A stretch of 64,000 bases of DNA from Achromobacter spanius (GCF_003994415.1 NZ_CP034689.1:5766001-5830000), one strand, 5' to 3'; shown: positions 7,800-18,013, counted from the stretch's first letter. Notes: a model not told the origin generated them from the letters alone. Program-made: numbers and translations.

Positions 7800-10700
7800 T
7801 CAGTTCCCCCAGAACGTCCGGTAGACCAGGGCAATACCGTTCACTGATCCGCCCTTCAGGTCCACCGACAGCCCGCGCGCCAGCCGGTAACTGGCCCGGC
7901 CCACGGTATCGCTGCCCGCCAGCCCCTGTTCGACGCTCAGCGTAATGCCGTTGGCGAACGATTTGCTGGCCACCAGGAACTGGGTGGCCAACTGGCTGTT
8001 GCTGTCCCGGTTCACGTTGCCCGCCACGGTGCGGTCGGGCAGGATGCTGCCTGAACTGCCGATGTTGCCGGTGCGCACGCTGACGTCGTCCAGCCCGAAC
8101 TGCTTGTAGAACGGCTGCCCGCCTCCCAGCAGCGCGGTACCCACCGACACCAGCAGGGCCGCGTCACTGCCGCTTTCGTCGGGCCCCCGACCCAGCAGCA
8201 GCCACGACAGCTTTTCCACGTCGCTGACTTCGGGGTAGGACACCAGGTCGATGCGCGGACGCTGGGCGGTGCCCACCACCTTGACGCCGGCTTCCACCTG
8301 TTCGCCCGTGCGCAGCGCCTCGATATCCAGTATCGGGTTGTCCAGCCGGCCTTGGAACGTCAGGGTGCCACGGGTTAGCCGCAGCTTCTGGCCATAGGCC
8401 TCGATGCCGCCACCCCGCGTGCGCAAGGCGCCCACGCCCGTCAAGCGGCCATCGTTCAGCAGGATCTGGATAGAGCCGAGCAGGCCGGCGTCCAGCCCCA
8501 TGCCGGTGATGTAGAAGCGCGGTCCCATGTCGAACTTCAGATTCATGCTGGTTTGCAGCGGCGTGGACACCGTGGCGCTGTCCTCGCCGGCACGGATGAC
8601 TTTCACATCGTCGTCCAGCGACGGCACGCCCTGCAGGATTTCCAGGCTGAACCAGCCGGCGTCGGCTTTCAGGTCGCCCACGATATCGATGCGCGGCATG
8701 GCCGCCGTCAGGTTGATGGTGCCCGAGACCATGGCGTAGCGGTCCGAGCGTTGCAGCGCCGGGAAGCGATACAGCGTCAACTTGATGTTGCCGCCGCCGT
8801 CCATGATGTTCCATTGACCGCTGGCCTCGGCGTATCCGCCCTTGGCGCCGGGGTTGGTCGTGATCCATTCCTTGGTGCGCCATTCGGCCGGCATCACGCG
8901 CAGCGCCGCCGGAAACCGCAGGCTGTCCAGCACCAGCCGCTGGCCATCCAGCCGCGCCGCCAGCGTGCCGTCAACGAGGCGCACGCCGTCATCAATGCGC
9001 ACCACGCGCAGCTTGTCGCCACGGATGTTGCCGGTGGCCGACCACTTGCCGGCCAGCGTGCCCTGGACGTCGATGTTGGCCTTGACCGCCCCGCCCACTT
9101 CCATGGTGTCACCCACGAAAAGACTGACCCAGGCCAGGTCGGCAATATCGGCGTCAAGCTTGGCGCGCAGGGCTTGGCGCTCGTCCAGCGCCATGCCGCC
9201 CTTGGCGTCCATGCGCAGCACCGCCGTGCCGGTGCCATTGACGGTGCCCATCTTGTTGGTGGCCAGATTAAGCCTGGCATCCAGACGGCTGGCATTCGGC
9301 GACGTAGGCGTGGCGGTCAGGTCCAGCACCAATGCCTTCAAACCCAGCGGGATGGGCGGGTCGCCGGGAATCAACAGGTCCCCTTCGCGACGAGCGATGC
9401 GGGCCTTGCCGGCCAGCCTGCCGTCGAATTCAAGGTCCCAAAGCACATCCAGCGCGATGCGGCGCTGGCCCTCGGGCACCATGGCGTTCACGCGAGCGGG
9501 CCCCTTGCCCAGCTTGCTGGCGGCATCAGGGTCGATGGCGCCTATCAGCTGGCGGGCCATGGCGGCGGTAATGACCAGGTTGTCGGCCTGGCCGGCGGTT
9601 TCCCAGCGCTTGCCGCCCCCGCGCGATCCCTGATGCGCCAAGGTCAGCCGCTCCTTGCCCGGCAAGGTGATGCCAAGCACGGTCTGCCCGACCTGCCATT
9701 GCCATTGCGGGTGTACAGCCGAGGGCAGATAGGCCAAGGACACGGGGCGGTCAGCCGCCACGGTGAAGCCGGCGGTATCAGCCGTCAGCCGGGAAAACGT
9801 GCCGCGCCAGCCAACCAGCGCCGAGTCGGGCTGGCCCGCCGGGCCTTTGCCCCAGCCACCGGCAAAGACGATATTGGCCCTGACGGGCGCTTGGCCCAGG
9901 ACACCGGCGCGCGGTTTGGCGGGCGTATAGCCAGCGCTCAGTTCGCCGCGATGCGCGGCCACGGTGCCGGCTAATTTGCCCTTGAGTTCCGCGCCACCGG
10001 GGATGCCGGGCCAGAAAGCGTCCAACTGCGGGGCTTGCGCGTCCAAGGTCAGGGCGCCGTCATTGGCGTCCATCTCTCCCGATGCCTGAATGCGGTTGCG
10101 GCCCAGTTTCAGATCCACGTCCAGGCCGTGAATGCGCAGCCCGGCCAGCGGGTCAGCGGTGGGTGACGGGGTGGTGGCGGGCGCTGCCGCGGCAATATCC
10201 ACTTGCGCCTTGACGCTGCCTGTCAGAGGCTGCTTGTTCCAGCGGGTGCCGTCTTCAAAGCGCAGATCAACGGCGGCGTGACGCAACTGGCTCAGGTTTT
10301 CGATATCGGCCTGCACGTCGCCGCGTACGGTCAGCACGGCTGGCGGAATGGACTCGCCCAGCCAGGGCGCCAAATCCAGGCGCTGCGCGCTGATGGTGCC
10401 CGCGATGCGGTCGCGGCCCGCCACCTGCTGCGCCGGGTTGGATTGCAGGTCCAATTGCGCGGCCAAGGCCGATTTATCGGGCAGTTGGACGTTGACCCGC
10501 GCGCTGCGCAACACCAACGCCGTGCGCGGCGCCAGGTCGGCCACCACGTTCAGCAGCAAGCCGGAGCCGTCGCCATCCAGCTTGGCCTGGATACCATCCA
10601 TCGACCCGGCGGCATCGGCGCGCAACATGACTTGGCAGGCGGGCGGCGGCGGGCCTGCCAACCGGGACGAGTCGGCAGGCTTGGCCTCGCCCTTGGCGGA

Positions 10701-11522
10701 TGCCGCCGCCCCGGTCTTGGCGTCGGCCTGGCGCTTGGGGTCGGGCTTGGCTTTGGGGTCGGGCGGTGACTTGGGCGACTTGGCATCGGCCTGCTCGCCG
10801 CTTGCCGTCTGGCTTGCGGCCACCATGCCGCTTAATTTGTCCGCCTGGCACAAGGGGGATTCGGGGCCAGATCCGCGCGCGGTCACATCCAGGCGCGCGG
10901 CGAAGGGCCAGGGGTCCGCCATGCCTTGAAGCTCGGCCTCGCCCGAGACCTGCGCCTCGCCCATTTCGTGGCCGACGCGCAATGAAGCAATGCGCAACTG
11001 CGCGCCCTGCTTGCCGGCCGCGAACGTGGCGCTCAGGTCGCCCAGCGTGACCGGCAAGGGCTGACCGTCCTGCTCCAAGAGGAAGTCGCCCAACGCCACG
11101 CGGTCCACGGCGATATCCACCGGCAGCGACGGCAGCGAAAACGGTTCGCCGTCATCCTCGGGGGCAGGCGCGTCGGCCTGGGTCGTCAACGCCACGCGCA
11201 CCGACCCCGCCGATACATCCCGCACATGCAGTCGCCGGTCGCCCAGCGCGCGCCAATTCACCCGCAGATGCAGCTCGGTGACGTCGATGTGCGTACCGCC
11301 GCCCACATCCAGGTCCAGCTTGCCCACGGTCACGCCGCGCAGCAGCGAACCGTGAACGTCCAGCGCCTGGCCGTCCAGTTGTTGGGCAGCCGTCGTCAAC
11401 AGCAGTCGGGTTCCGTTCTGCGACCCCACCAGCCAGAACAGAAAGCCGCTGGCCAACAACAGCAGCATCGCCACGCCGGGCAGCCACCACACCAGCACCT
11501 GGCGCAGAAATTTGCGCAACAT
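7800..11522 (-). CDS. tamB: Translocation and assembly module protein TamB
   Basis: A 1240-residue AsmA/TamB-type protein. One inner-membrane anchor sits at the N-terminus (VLVWWLPGVAMLLLLASGFLF), followed by a long periplasmic beta-rich body and the conserved C-terminal DUF490 domain ending in an aromatic residue and asparagine. It bridges inner and outer membranes and works with TamA in outer-membrane protein or lipid traffic. A low-complexity Pro/Lys/Asp/Ala-rich stretch lies around residues 240-285. Start: ATG at 11522 two bases after the tamA stop; a TTG two codons earlier overlaps that stop and is an alternative. Confidence 0.95.
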   Translation of the reverse strand: MLRKFLRQVLVWWLPGVAMLLLLASGFLFWLVGSQNGTRLLLTTAAQQLDGQALDVHGSLLRGVTVGKLDLDVGGGTHIDVTELHLRVNWRALGDRRLHVRDVSAGSVRVALTTQADAPAPEDDGEPFSLPSLPVDIAVDRVALGDFLLEQDGQPLPVTLGDLSATFAAGKQGAQLRIASLRVGHEMGEAQVSGEAELQGMADPWPFAARLDVTARGSGPESPLCQADKLSGMVAASQTASGEQADAKSPKSPPDPKAKPDPKRQADAKTGAAASAKGEAKPADSSRLAGPPPPACQVMLRADAAGSMDGIQAKLDGDGSGLLLNVVADLAPRTALVLRSARVNVQLPDKSALAAQLDLQSNPAQQVAGRDRIAGTISAQRLDLAPWLGESIPPAVLTVRGDVQADIENLSQLRHAAVDLRFEDGTRWNKQPLTGSVKAQVDIAAAAPATTPSPTADPLAGLRIHGLDVDLKLGRNRIQASGEMDANDGALTLDAQAPQLDAFWPGIPGGAELKGKLAGTVAAHRGELSAGYTPAKPRAGVLGQAPVRANIVFAGGWGKGPAGQPDSALVGWRGTFSRLTADTAGFTVAADRPVSLAYLPSAVHPQWQWQVGQTVLGITLPGKERLTLAHQGSRGGGKRWETAGQADNLVITAAMARQLIGAIDPDAASKLGKGPARVNAMVPEGQRRIALDVLWDLEFDGRLAGKARIARREGDLLIPGDPPIPLGLKALVLDLTATPTSPNASRLDARLNLATNKMGTVNGTGTAVLRMDAKGGMALDERQALRAKLDADIADLAWVSLFVGDTMEVGGAVKANIDVQGTLAGKWSATGNIRGDKLRVVRIDDGVRLVDGTLAARLDGQRLVLDSLRFPAALRVMPAEWRTKEWITTNPGAKGGYAEASGQWNIMDGGGNIKLTLYRFPALQRSDRYAMVSGTINLTAAMPRIDIVGDLKADAGWFSLEILQGVPSLDDDVKVIRAGEDSATVSTPLQTSMNLKFDMGPRFYITGMGLDAGLLGSIQILLNDGRLTGVGALRTRGGGIEAYGQKLRLTRGTLTFQGRLDNPILDIEALRTGEQVEAGVKVVGTAQRPRIDLVSYPEVSDVEKLSWLLLGRGPDESGSDAALLVSVGTALLGGGQPFYKQFGLDDVSVRTGNIGSSGSILPDRTVAGNVNRDSNSQLATQFLVASKSFANGITLSVEQGLAGSDTVGRASYRLARGLSVDLKGGSVNGIALVYRTFWGN

Positions 11523-11524
11523 CC

Positions 11525-13420
11525 TCAAAACGCGATCCCCAACGAAAAGTGCAGGCGCAGGTCGCGCTCGCGCTGACCGTAAGCCACGTCCAGGGACAGC
11601 GGGCCGGCGGGCGTGCGCACCCGCGCACCCACGCCGTAGCCCAGGGCCAGCGACATATCGCCAAACGACTCCGCGGCATCGCCGGCATCCAAAAACACGC
11701 CCATGCCCCAGCGCTCATCGAAGTAGTGGTCGTATTCGATGCTGCCGACAACCAGCGTGGGCGCGCCCACCACCGCGTTGTCGCGCTGCAAGCCGATGCT
11801 CTGGTACTTGTAGCCGCGAATGGACCGCGCGCCGCCCGTGCGAAAGCCAAAGTCGTCAGGCACCTGCACCTTGCTGCTGGACCACACCCGCCCGACCTCG
11901 CCGCGTACCGTCAGCACGTCCAGCTTGCCGATGGGCCACCATTTCTGCGCGCGCAGCCGGGCGCGGGTATAGGGTTCGCCGGTGTCCAGCGTAACGCCCA
12001 CGCCACCGCCCACGGCGATCAAGTTGCCCTCGCGCGGGTTGTACTTGTTGTCCACGTCGCGGCGCAGCCATTCGGCCGTGGCGGTCAGCGTGGGCAAGGT
12101 GTATTCGTCGCCGCCATCGATTTTTACGTGATCTTGCGCCAGCAACATGCCCCAACGGGTTTCGTATTCGACCCGACTGTCGCCCGCGCCCTTGCGCTCT
12201 TGCAAGCGCGTGGCGCCCAGGGCATAGCGCGTCACTTCCAGGCCCTGGATGTCGGAATGGTCAGCCAGGACGCCGATTGAATCCTTGTAGCCGCGTTCGG
12301 TCGGCGGCAGCAGGAAGTCGGCGTAGGCGCGTTGGCGCAGCCGGTCCACGCCGAAACCGGTTTCCATGGTGACGGGCTGGCCAAACACCACGTTCTGCCG
12401 GTACAGCGATTCCACCCGCACGCCCGCTTCGTCGTCCAAGCCGATCGAGGCCGTGAAGCGCTTGGGCGGCGCTTCGACCACGCGCACCTGCACCGGCAGG
12501 GTCACTTCGCCGTCGGAATCAAAGGTGGGCGGCGGAGGCGGGACGGCGCCGGATACGGACGGGTCGCCCGCCGGCGTGGCCGCGTCCAGGTCGGTGGAGC
12601 CTGGTGCACGGGCTCGATCGACATTCACGTCGCTCGCCTGCGACTGCGCGCTGCCGGGTGTCTCCAGCGACACGAACGCGCCGCGAAAGAAGGAGGTGGA
12701 TTGCAGGTCTTGCTGCCAGGAGTCCAGCCGGTTCTGGTCATAGGCCGCGCCAACCGAATAGCGCACGTAGCGCTGGACGAGCTTGTCGGGCACGCGCTTC
12801 AGGCCTTCGGTGTTGAGTTCGCCCATGCGGACCTGGGGGCCGCTGTCGATGGTGACGTGCAAGTCGGCCGTGGCCGTGTCAGCCATGATGTCGGCTTGCG
12901 AGGCCGTCATGCGCGCCAGCATGAAATCGCGCGTGGAAACGTCGTCCAGCAAGGTCGACTTGGCGCGGTTCCAATCGCTGTTGATGAACGGCTGCCCGGC
13001 CTTGAGCTGCCAGTCGTCGCGCAATCTCTGCACGCGCTGGGCATATTCAGGCCGCGTGATGCGGCCCGTGAATTTCAGGTCCACGGACGAAACGGTGGTG
13101 CGCTTGCCGGGCACAATGCCGATATCCCAGGTTTCCCCGCCGATGTCGGTGCCGGCTTCCAGCGTCACCTTGGGTGAAAAATACCCCTGCGTGGCCAGCG
13201 CGGCCAGCGTGGCGTCGCGCGCGCGCCGACGCAGCCGGTTGATTTCACCGCCGTCCTGGTCTTCGGCCAAGCGCGCAATGGCGTCAACCGCCTGGGTAAT
13301 CGCCGTCAGCGCGGCCGGGGGCACGCCCCCCGGGTCCACAATGATTTCCGGGCGCTTGGCCAGGGCCTCGCCCGACACCACGCAGAGTCCTGCCAGAAAG
13401 GCGCGTGCTGCCCACCGCAT
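11525..13420 (-). CDS. tamA: Outer-membrane assembly factor TamA (Omp85 family)
   Basis: A 631-residue Omp85-family barrel with a signal peptide cut after about residue 21 (SGEALA). POTRA domains fill roughly residues 25-330 and the 16-strand surface-antigen barrel the rest. The RGY motif (SIRGYKYQSIG) of the substrate-binding loop is present, and the chain ends in phenylalanine. A Pro/Ala/Asp-rich linker including PPPPP interrupts the last POTRA region. It starts three bases after apbC and is followed at once by tamB, so the three are surely cotranscribed. Confidence 0.95.
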   Translation of the reverse strand: MRWAARAFLAGLCVVSGEALAKRPEIIVDPGGVPPAALTAITQAVDAIARLAEDQDGGEINRLRRRARDATLAALATQGYFSPKVTLEAGTDIGGETWDIGIVPGKRTTVSSVDLKFTGRITRPEYAQRVQRLRDDWQLKAGQPFINSDWNRAKSTLLDDVSTRDFMLARMTASQADIMADTATADLHVTIDSGPQVRMGELNTEGLKRVPDKLVQRYVRYSVGAAYDQNRLDSWQQDLQSTSFFRGAFVSLETPGSAQSQASDVNVDRARAPGSTDLDAATPAGDPSVSGAVPPPPPTFDSDGEVTLPVQVRVVEAPPKRFTASIGLDDEAGVRVESLYRQNVVFGQPVTMETGFGVDRLRQRAYADFLLPPTERGYKDSIGVLADHSDIQGLEVTRYALGATRLQERKGAGDSRVEYETRWGMLLAQDHVKIDGGDEYTLPTLTATAEWLRRDVDNKYNPREGNLIAVGGGVGVTLDTGEPYTRARLRAQKWWPIGKLDVLTVRGEVGRVWSSSKVQVPDDFGFRTGGARSIRGYKYQSIGLQRDNAVVGAPTLVVGSIEYDHYFDERWGMGVFLDAGDAAESFGDMSLALGYGVGARVRTPAGPLSLDVAYGQRERDLRLHFSLGIAF

Positions 13421-13423
13421 GCG

Positions 13424-14512
13424 TCACGTCGGCTGCTGGACGACGATGGACGGGAATTTTCCGGCCATGTCGCGCGGAAGCGTCGCGACGCCCGCCGCAA
13501 GCTTGCGCGCAATACCGCGATACAGCGCGGCGGCTTCGCTGCCCGCGTCCGAAACCACGGTGGGTTTGCCGGCATCCGTCTGTTCGCGGATGGCCAGCGT
13601 CAAGGGCAGGCTGCCCAGCCAGGGCGTCTGGTACTGCTCGGCCATGCGCTGGCCGCCGCCTTCGCCAAAGATATGTTCGGCGTGCCCGCACTGCGCGCAA
13701 ATGTGAATGGCCATGTTTTCGACCACGCCCAGAATCGGCACCTCCACCTTCTGGAACATGCGCAAGCCCTTGCGCGCGTCCAGCAGCGCCACGTCCTGCG
13801 GCGTGGTGACGATCACCGCGCCCACCACCGGCACCTTCTGCGCCAGCGTCAGCGCCACGTCGCCCGTGCCGGGAGGCATGTCGACGATCAGGTAATCCAG
13901 GTCGCGCCAGTTGGTCTGACGCAGCAATTGTTCCAGCGCCTGCGTCACCATGGGGCCGCGCCAGATGGCGGGCGAATCGGCGTCGATCAGAAAACCAATG
14001 GAATTGGCCTGCAAGCCATGGCCCGTCAGCGGTTCCATGCTTTTGTTGTCCAGGCTTTCGGGGCGGCCGGAAATGCCCAGCATGGTCGGCACGCTGGGGC
14101 CGTAGATGTCGGCATCCAGCACGCCTACGCTGGCGCCGTCGGCCGCCAGGGCCAGCGCCAGGTTGACGGCGGTGGTGCTCTTGCCCACGCCGCCCTTGCC
14201 TGATGCAACCGCAATGATGTTGCGCACATTGGGCAGCGGCTTCAGGCCTTTCTGCACCGCATGCGCGGCAACCTTCCAGGTAATGGTGATTTGTGCGTCG
14301 GGCACGCCAGCGGCTGCCAGGGCGGCGGCGGCAATGGCGGCGACGTCGTCGCGCACGCCGTCGGCGGGATAACCCAGTTCCAGCGTCACGGCGGGGCGGG
14401 CGCCCGCCAGTTGGATGTCACGATCTTTTACAGAAACGCCCAGGTCCAAACCCGTGTTGGGGTCGCGCGCGGCGCGCAGGGCGGCGCGGATATTTTCTAT
14501 CGTTATACTCAT
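13424..14512 (-). CDS. apbC: Iron-sulfur cluster carrier protein ApbC/Mrp
   Basis: A 362-residue Mrp/NBP35-type P-loop ATPase. Residues 1-80 form the DUF59/MIP18 domain. The deviant Walker A GKGGVGKST lies at residues 105-113, and the cluster-binding CxxC is C272/C275 in HICAQCGH. It carries and delivers Fe-S clusters to apoproteins in the cytoplasm. The ATG at 14512 has no strong Shine-Dalgarno sequence. It heads the tamA-tamB-dcd unit, with only three bases to tamA. Confidence 0.96.
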   Translation of the reverse strand: MSITIENIRAALRAARDPNTGLDLGVSVKDRDIQLAGARPAVTLELGYPADGVRDDVAAIAAAALAAAGVPDAQITITWKVAAHAVQKGLKPLPNVRNIIAVASGKGGVGKSTTAVNLALALAADGASVGVLDADIYGPSVPTMLGISGRPESLDNKSMEPLTGHGLQANSIGFLIDADSPAIWRGPMVTQALEQLLRQTNWRDLDYLIVDMPPGTGDVALTLAQKVPVVGAVIVTTPQDVALLDARKGLRMFQKVEVPILGVVENMAIHICAQCGHAEHIFGEGGGQRMAEQYQTPWLGSLPLTLAIREQTDAGKPTVVSDAGSEAAALYRGIARKLAAGVATLPRDMAGKFPSIVVQQPT

Positions 14513-14613
14513 GTCACTATGGTTCCGTAGGCAGCGCGGCTTTTGCGGGCCGCCATCCCCTAAAGGATAGCGGATACGCGGGAACCTTTCGCTGCGTTTT
14601 GCATCCGACCTTC

Positions 14614-14889
14614 ATGACCAACACACTTATCCGCTTCTTCCGTGCCGTCCTATTCGCCGCCCTGGCCTTGATTGGCATGGCGATGGCGCTGGTCTTCATG
14701 CTCTCCACGGCGCTTGCCGTGGCGATCCTGTACGTGGTCGCCAAGGTGCGTGGCAAACCTTTCGGCGTCCGCGCCTACTGGAGCCAACGCCAAGGCGCCC
14801 GACCGGGTCCATTCCAGTCCGCCGCCGCCCCTTTCGCCACGCAGCCGCGTGGCGATGTGATCGACGTCGAAGCCCGCGAAATCCGCTAA
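14614..14889 (+). CDS. Small single-pass membrane protein, unknown function
   Basis: A 91-residue protein with a long hydrophobic segment (about residues 8-46, enough for two passes or one long helix) and a polar C-terminal tail of about 45 residues. The start at 14614 is the first ATG before the hydrophobic region; no clear ribosome site is visible. The frame stays open upstream, but that part is Arg-rich and looks like readthrough. It is divergent from apbC. I do not recognise a named family. Confidence 0.6.
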   Translation: MTNTLIRFFRAVLFAALALIGMAMALVFMLSTALAVAILYVVAKVRGKPFGVRAYWSQRQGARPGPFQSAAAPFATQPRGDVIDVEAREIR

Positions 14890-15146
14890 CGGCAGCGTTG
14901 CATAATGGCTTGCGCCGCTCGCGGCGCAAGCTTGCCGTTGCACGATGCGCCCGCGGGGCCTGCATGCCGCAGGCGCCGGCGCTACGCTCTGGCCGCTTGC
15001 TCTTGACCGCTTCTCTTCAACCCGCCCGAATCGCAACCCTGCGACCGGCGGGTTGAGTCGTTATCGGAGCGCATCAGGGGCAAGACTTCGCCATTGCCCT
15101 AAAATGGCCGCCAATCCCCTTTTTCCTTCCACCTCTGTCGACAACC

Positions 15147-17213
15147 ATGTCTCGCACCCTTTTTGTCACCACAGCGCTGCCCTACGCCAACGGCTCCTTC
15201 CACATCGGCCACATCATGGAATACATCCAGGCTGATATCTGGGTCCGTTCGATGCGAATGGCGGGCCACACGGTGCATTTCGTGGGTGCGGATGACGCGC
15301 ACGGCGCGCCCATCATGCTGAAGGCCGAAAAAGAAGGCATCACGCCGCAGGCGCTGGTGGCCCGCTACGCAGCCGAACGCCCGCAGTACCTGAACGGTTT
15401 CCACATCCGTTTCGACCACTGGCATTCCACCGATTCCGCTGAAAACGTCGCGCTGTCGCAAGACATTTACCGCGCGCTGCGTGCCCAGGACCTGATCGAA
15501 ACCCGCTCCGTCGAGCAGTTCTACGACCCGGTCAAGGGCATGTTCCTGGCCGACCGCTACATCAAGGGCGAATGCCCCAAGTGCCATGCGAAGGACCAAT
15601 ACGGCGACTCTTGCGAGGTGTGCGGCGCCGTCTATGCGCCCACCGAGCTCATCAACCCGTATTCGGCCCTGACCGGCGCCACGCCCGTACTGAAATCGTC
15701 CGACCACTTTTTCTTCAAGTTGTCGGACCCGCGCTGCGTGGAATTCCTGCAGCAATGGACCACCGGGGCCAATGCCAACGGCGGCAAGCACCTGCAGCCC
15801 GAAATGCTGGCCAAGACCCGTGAATGGCTCGGCGCCGAAGACGGCGAGGCCAAGCTGGGCGACTGGGACATTTCTCGCGATGCGCCCTACTTCGGCATTG
15901 AAATCCCCGATGCGCCGGGCAAGTACTTCTACGTGTGGCTGGACGCGCCCGTCGGTTATCTGGCGTCGCTGAAGTCGTATTGCGCGGTCAAGGGACTGGA
16001 TTTCGACGCCCTGCTCGACCCCAGCGGCAGCACCGAACAAGTCCACTTCATCGGCAAGGACATTGTCTATTTCCACGCACTGTTCTGGCCCGCCATGCTG
16101 AAGTTCGCCGGCCGCAAGACGCCGGACCAGGTGAATGTGCACGGCTTCATCACCGTCAGCGGCGAAAAAATGTCCAAGAGCCGCGGCACCGGTATTTCGC
16201 CGCTGCGCTATCTGGAACTGGGCATGAACGCCGAGTGGATGCGCTATTACATCGCCGCCAAGTTGAATGCCCGCGTCGAAGACGTGGACTTCAACCCGGA
16301 AGATTTCATCGCCCGCGTGAACAGTGACCTGGTCGGCAAATACGTCAACATCGCCAGCCGCGCCGCCAGCTTCATCACCAAGCACTTTGACGGCGTGCTG
16401 GGCTATTCCGGCGACACCGCCGCGCTGTCGGCCGAATACGCCGAACAGGCCGAATCGATCCGCGCCGCGTTCGAAGCCCGCGAATACAACCGCGCCATCC
16501 GCGAAATCATGGCCTATGCCGACCGCATCAACCAGGCGTTCGACACGGCCCAGCCGTGGGTGCTGGCCAAGGGCCTGGCCACCGCTGACGACGCGCAAAA
16601 GGCGGCGCTGCAAGACATCTGCTCGCGTTCGCTGGCGGGTTTCAAGGCCTTGTCCGTGATGCTGGCCCCGGTGCTGCCGTCGCTGGCCGAACGCGTGGCG
16701 CTTGAGCTGTTTGGCGCGCAGGCCCCGTTCACCTGGGCAGACGCCGCCGTGCTGCCGCAACGCGTGGCGCCGTTCAAGCACCTGATGCAGCGCGTGGAAC
16801 CCCAAATGCTGGAAGACCTGTTCGAACCGCCCGCCGCCCCGGTGGTGGTGCCCGGCGGCGAACCGCTGGCCGAGACCATTTCCATCGACGATTTCGCCCG
16901 CGTTGACCTGCGCATTGCGCAGATCGTCAATTGCGAGCACGTCGAAGGCTCGACCAAGCTGCTGCGCCTGACGCTGGACGTAGGCGAAGGCCGTCATCGC
17001 AACGTGTTTTCGGGCATCAAATCGGCCTACAAGCCGGAAGACCTGATCGGCAAGCTGACCGTCATGGTGGCCAACCTGGCCCCGCGCAAGATGAAGTTCG
17101 GCGTATCCGAAGGCATGGTGCTGGCCGCCAGCCACGCCGACGAAGCGGTGGATGCCGGCATCTACGTGCTGGAACCCTTCCCCGGCGCCAAGCCCGGCAT
17201 GCGCGTGCGCTGA
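15147..17213 (+). CDS. metG: Methionyl-tRNA synthetase
   Basis: A 688-residue class I aminoacyl-tRNA synthetase, long form with a C-terminal dimerisation domain. HIGH is at residues 19-22 and KMSKS at 341-345. A single zinc knuckle has C143/C146 and C156/C159. The C-terminal OB-fold tRNA-binding domain starts near DDFARVDLRIAQIV. It charges tRNA-Met for initiation and elongation. It stands alone on its strand, with an intrinsic terminator 24 bases after the stop. Confidence 0.98.
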   Translation: MSRTLFVTTALPYANGSFHIGHIMEYIQADIWVRSMRMAGHTVHFVGADDAHGAPIMLKAEKEGITPQALVARYAAERPQYLNGFHIRFDHWHSTDSAENVALSQDIYRALRAQDLIETRSVEQFYDPVKGMFLADRYIKGECPKCHAKDQYGDSCEVCGAVYAPTELINPYSALTGATPVLKSSDHFFFKLSDPRCVEFLQQWTTGANANGGKHLQPEMLAKTREWLGAEDGEAKLGDWDISRDAPYFGIEIPDAPGKYFYVWLDAPVGYLASLKSYCAVKGLDFDALLDPSGSTEQVHFIGKDIVYFHALFWPAMLKFAGRKTPDQVNVHGFITVSGEKMSKSRGTGISPLRYLELGMNAEWMRYYIAAKLNARVEDVDFNPEDFIARVNSDLVGKYVNIASRAASFITKHFDGVLGYSGDTAALSAEYAEQAESIRAAFEAREYNRAIREIMAYADRINQAFDTAQPWVLAKGLATADDAQKAALQDICSRSLAGFKALSVMLAPVLPSLAERVALELFGAQAPFTWADAAVLPQRVAPFKHLMQRVEPQMLEDLFEPPAAPVVVPGGEPLAETISIDDFARVDLRIAQIVNCEHVEGSTKLLRLTLDVGEGRHRNVFSGIKSAYKPEDLIGKLTVMVANLAPRKMKFGVSEGMVLAASHADEAVDAGIYVLEPFPGAKPGMRVR

Positions 17214-17236
17214 TCGGGATGCGCTAGCCCAGCAAC

Positions 17237-17260
17237 AACCCGCCAATCGGCGGGTTTTTT
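17237..17260 (+). terminator. Rho-independent terminator of metG
   Basis: An eight-base-pair stem AACCCGCC/GGCGGGTT with an AATC loop at 17237-17256 runs into six T residues. It lies 24 bases after the metG stop, in the convergent space before trhO. Confidence 0.93.
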
Positions 17261-17275
17261 ATCGTCTGATGGTAT

Positions 17276-18013
17276 TCAGCGATGACTAGGCGCCAACCCC
17301 GGATCCAGCGAATGGCGTTCGTCGAAGACGAAGCATTTACCGTCATACCCCGGGCCGCCCGTTTCCTCGAAGTACTTGAGGATGCCGCCGTCCAATTGGT
17401 ACACGTTCTGGATGCCCGCCTCGTTCATGTAGATGGCGGCTTTTTCGCAGCGGATGCCGCCCGTGCAGAAGCTGACGACGGTCTTGCCTTCGAGGTCGGC
17501 GCGGTGCGCCTGGACGGCGGCGGGAAACTGCGTGAAGCGTTCGATGCGCCAGTCGATGGCGTTATGGAATGTGCCTTCGTCCACTTCGAAGGCATTGCGC
17601 GTGTCGAGCATAACCACAGGCCGGCCAGCGTCGTCGGCGCCCTGCGCGAGCCAGCGCGCCAGCGTCTTGGCGTCCACGCCGGGCGCACGGCCCGCTTCGG
17701 GGCGGATGGTGGGGTGGTCCATGCGGATGATTTCGCGCTTGATCTTCACCAACAGCTTGCGGAACGGCACGGCGTCGCTGTGGCTGAACTTGACTTCCAG
17801 GTCGGCAAAACGGGGGTCGGCGCTCAGCGTTTGCAGGAAAGCGTCGATACCCTCTGCCGAGCCCGCCAGAAACAGGTTGATGCCCTCTTCGGCCAGCAGG
17901 ATGGTGCCCTTGAGCGCACAGTCGCCAGCCACCGTGAGCAGGCGGGCGCGCAGGTCGGGCAGGGAATCCAGCGAGACAAATTTATAAGCGGCGATATTGA
18001 CAACGGAAGTCAT
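17276..18013 (-). CDS. trhO: tRNA uridine(34) hydroxylase TrhO (rhodanese family, YceA-like)
   Basis: A 245-residue protein of the YceA/TrhO family. The N-terminal acylphosphatase-like domain (ILLAEEGINLFLAGS) is followed by a rhodanese domain with active-site C183 in SFCTGGIRCEKA. It performs oxygen-dependent hydroxylation of wobble uridine in a subset of tRNAs. ATG 18013 is chosen where homology starts (MTSVVNIAAYKF); an upstream in-frame extension to 18145 is Arg/Pro-rich and unlikely. It is convergent with metG. Confidence 0.93.
   Translation of the reverse strand: MTSVVNIAAYKFVSLDSLPDLRARLLTVAGDCALKGTILLAEEGINLFLAGSAEGIDAFLQTLSADPRFADLEVKFSHSDAVPFRKLLVKIKREIIRMDHPTIRPEAGRAPGVDAKTLARWLAQGADDAGRPVVMLDTRNAFEVDEGTFHNAIDWRIERFTQFPAAVQAHRADLEGKTVVSFCTGGIRCEKAAIYMNEAGIQNVYQLDGGILKYFEETGGPGYDGKCFVFDERHSLDPGLAPSHR

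Noticed and set aside
14909..14930. Ten-base-pair hairpin CTTGCGCCGC/GCGGCGCAAG after the small membrane protein gene
   Set aside because: Only a two-base loop and no T-run on either strand, so it is not reported as a terminator.
15099..17246. 715-codon open frame opposite metG
   Set aside because: Antisense shadow of metG; composition is Gly/His/Gln-rich with no known motif.
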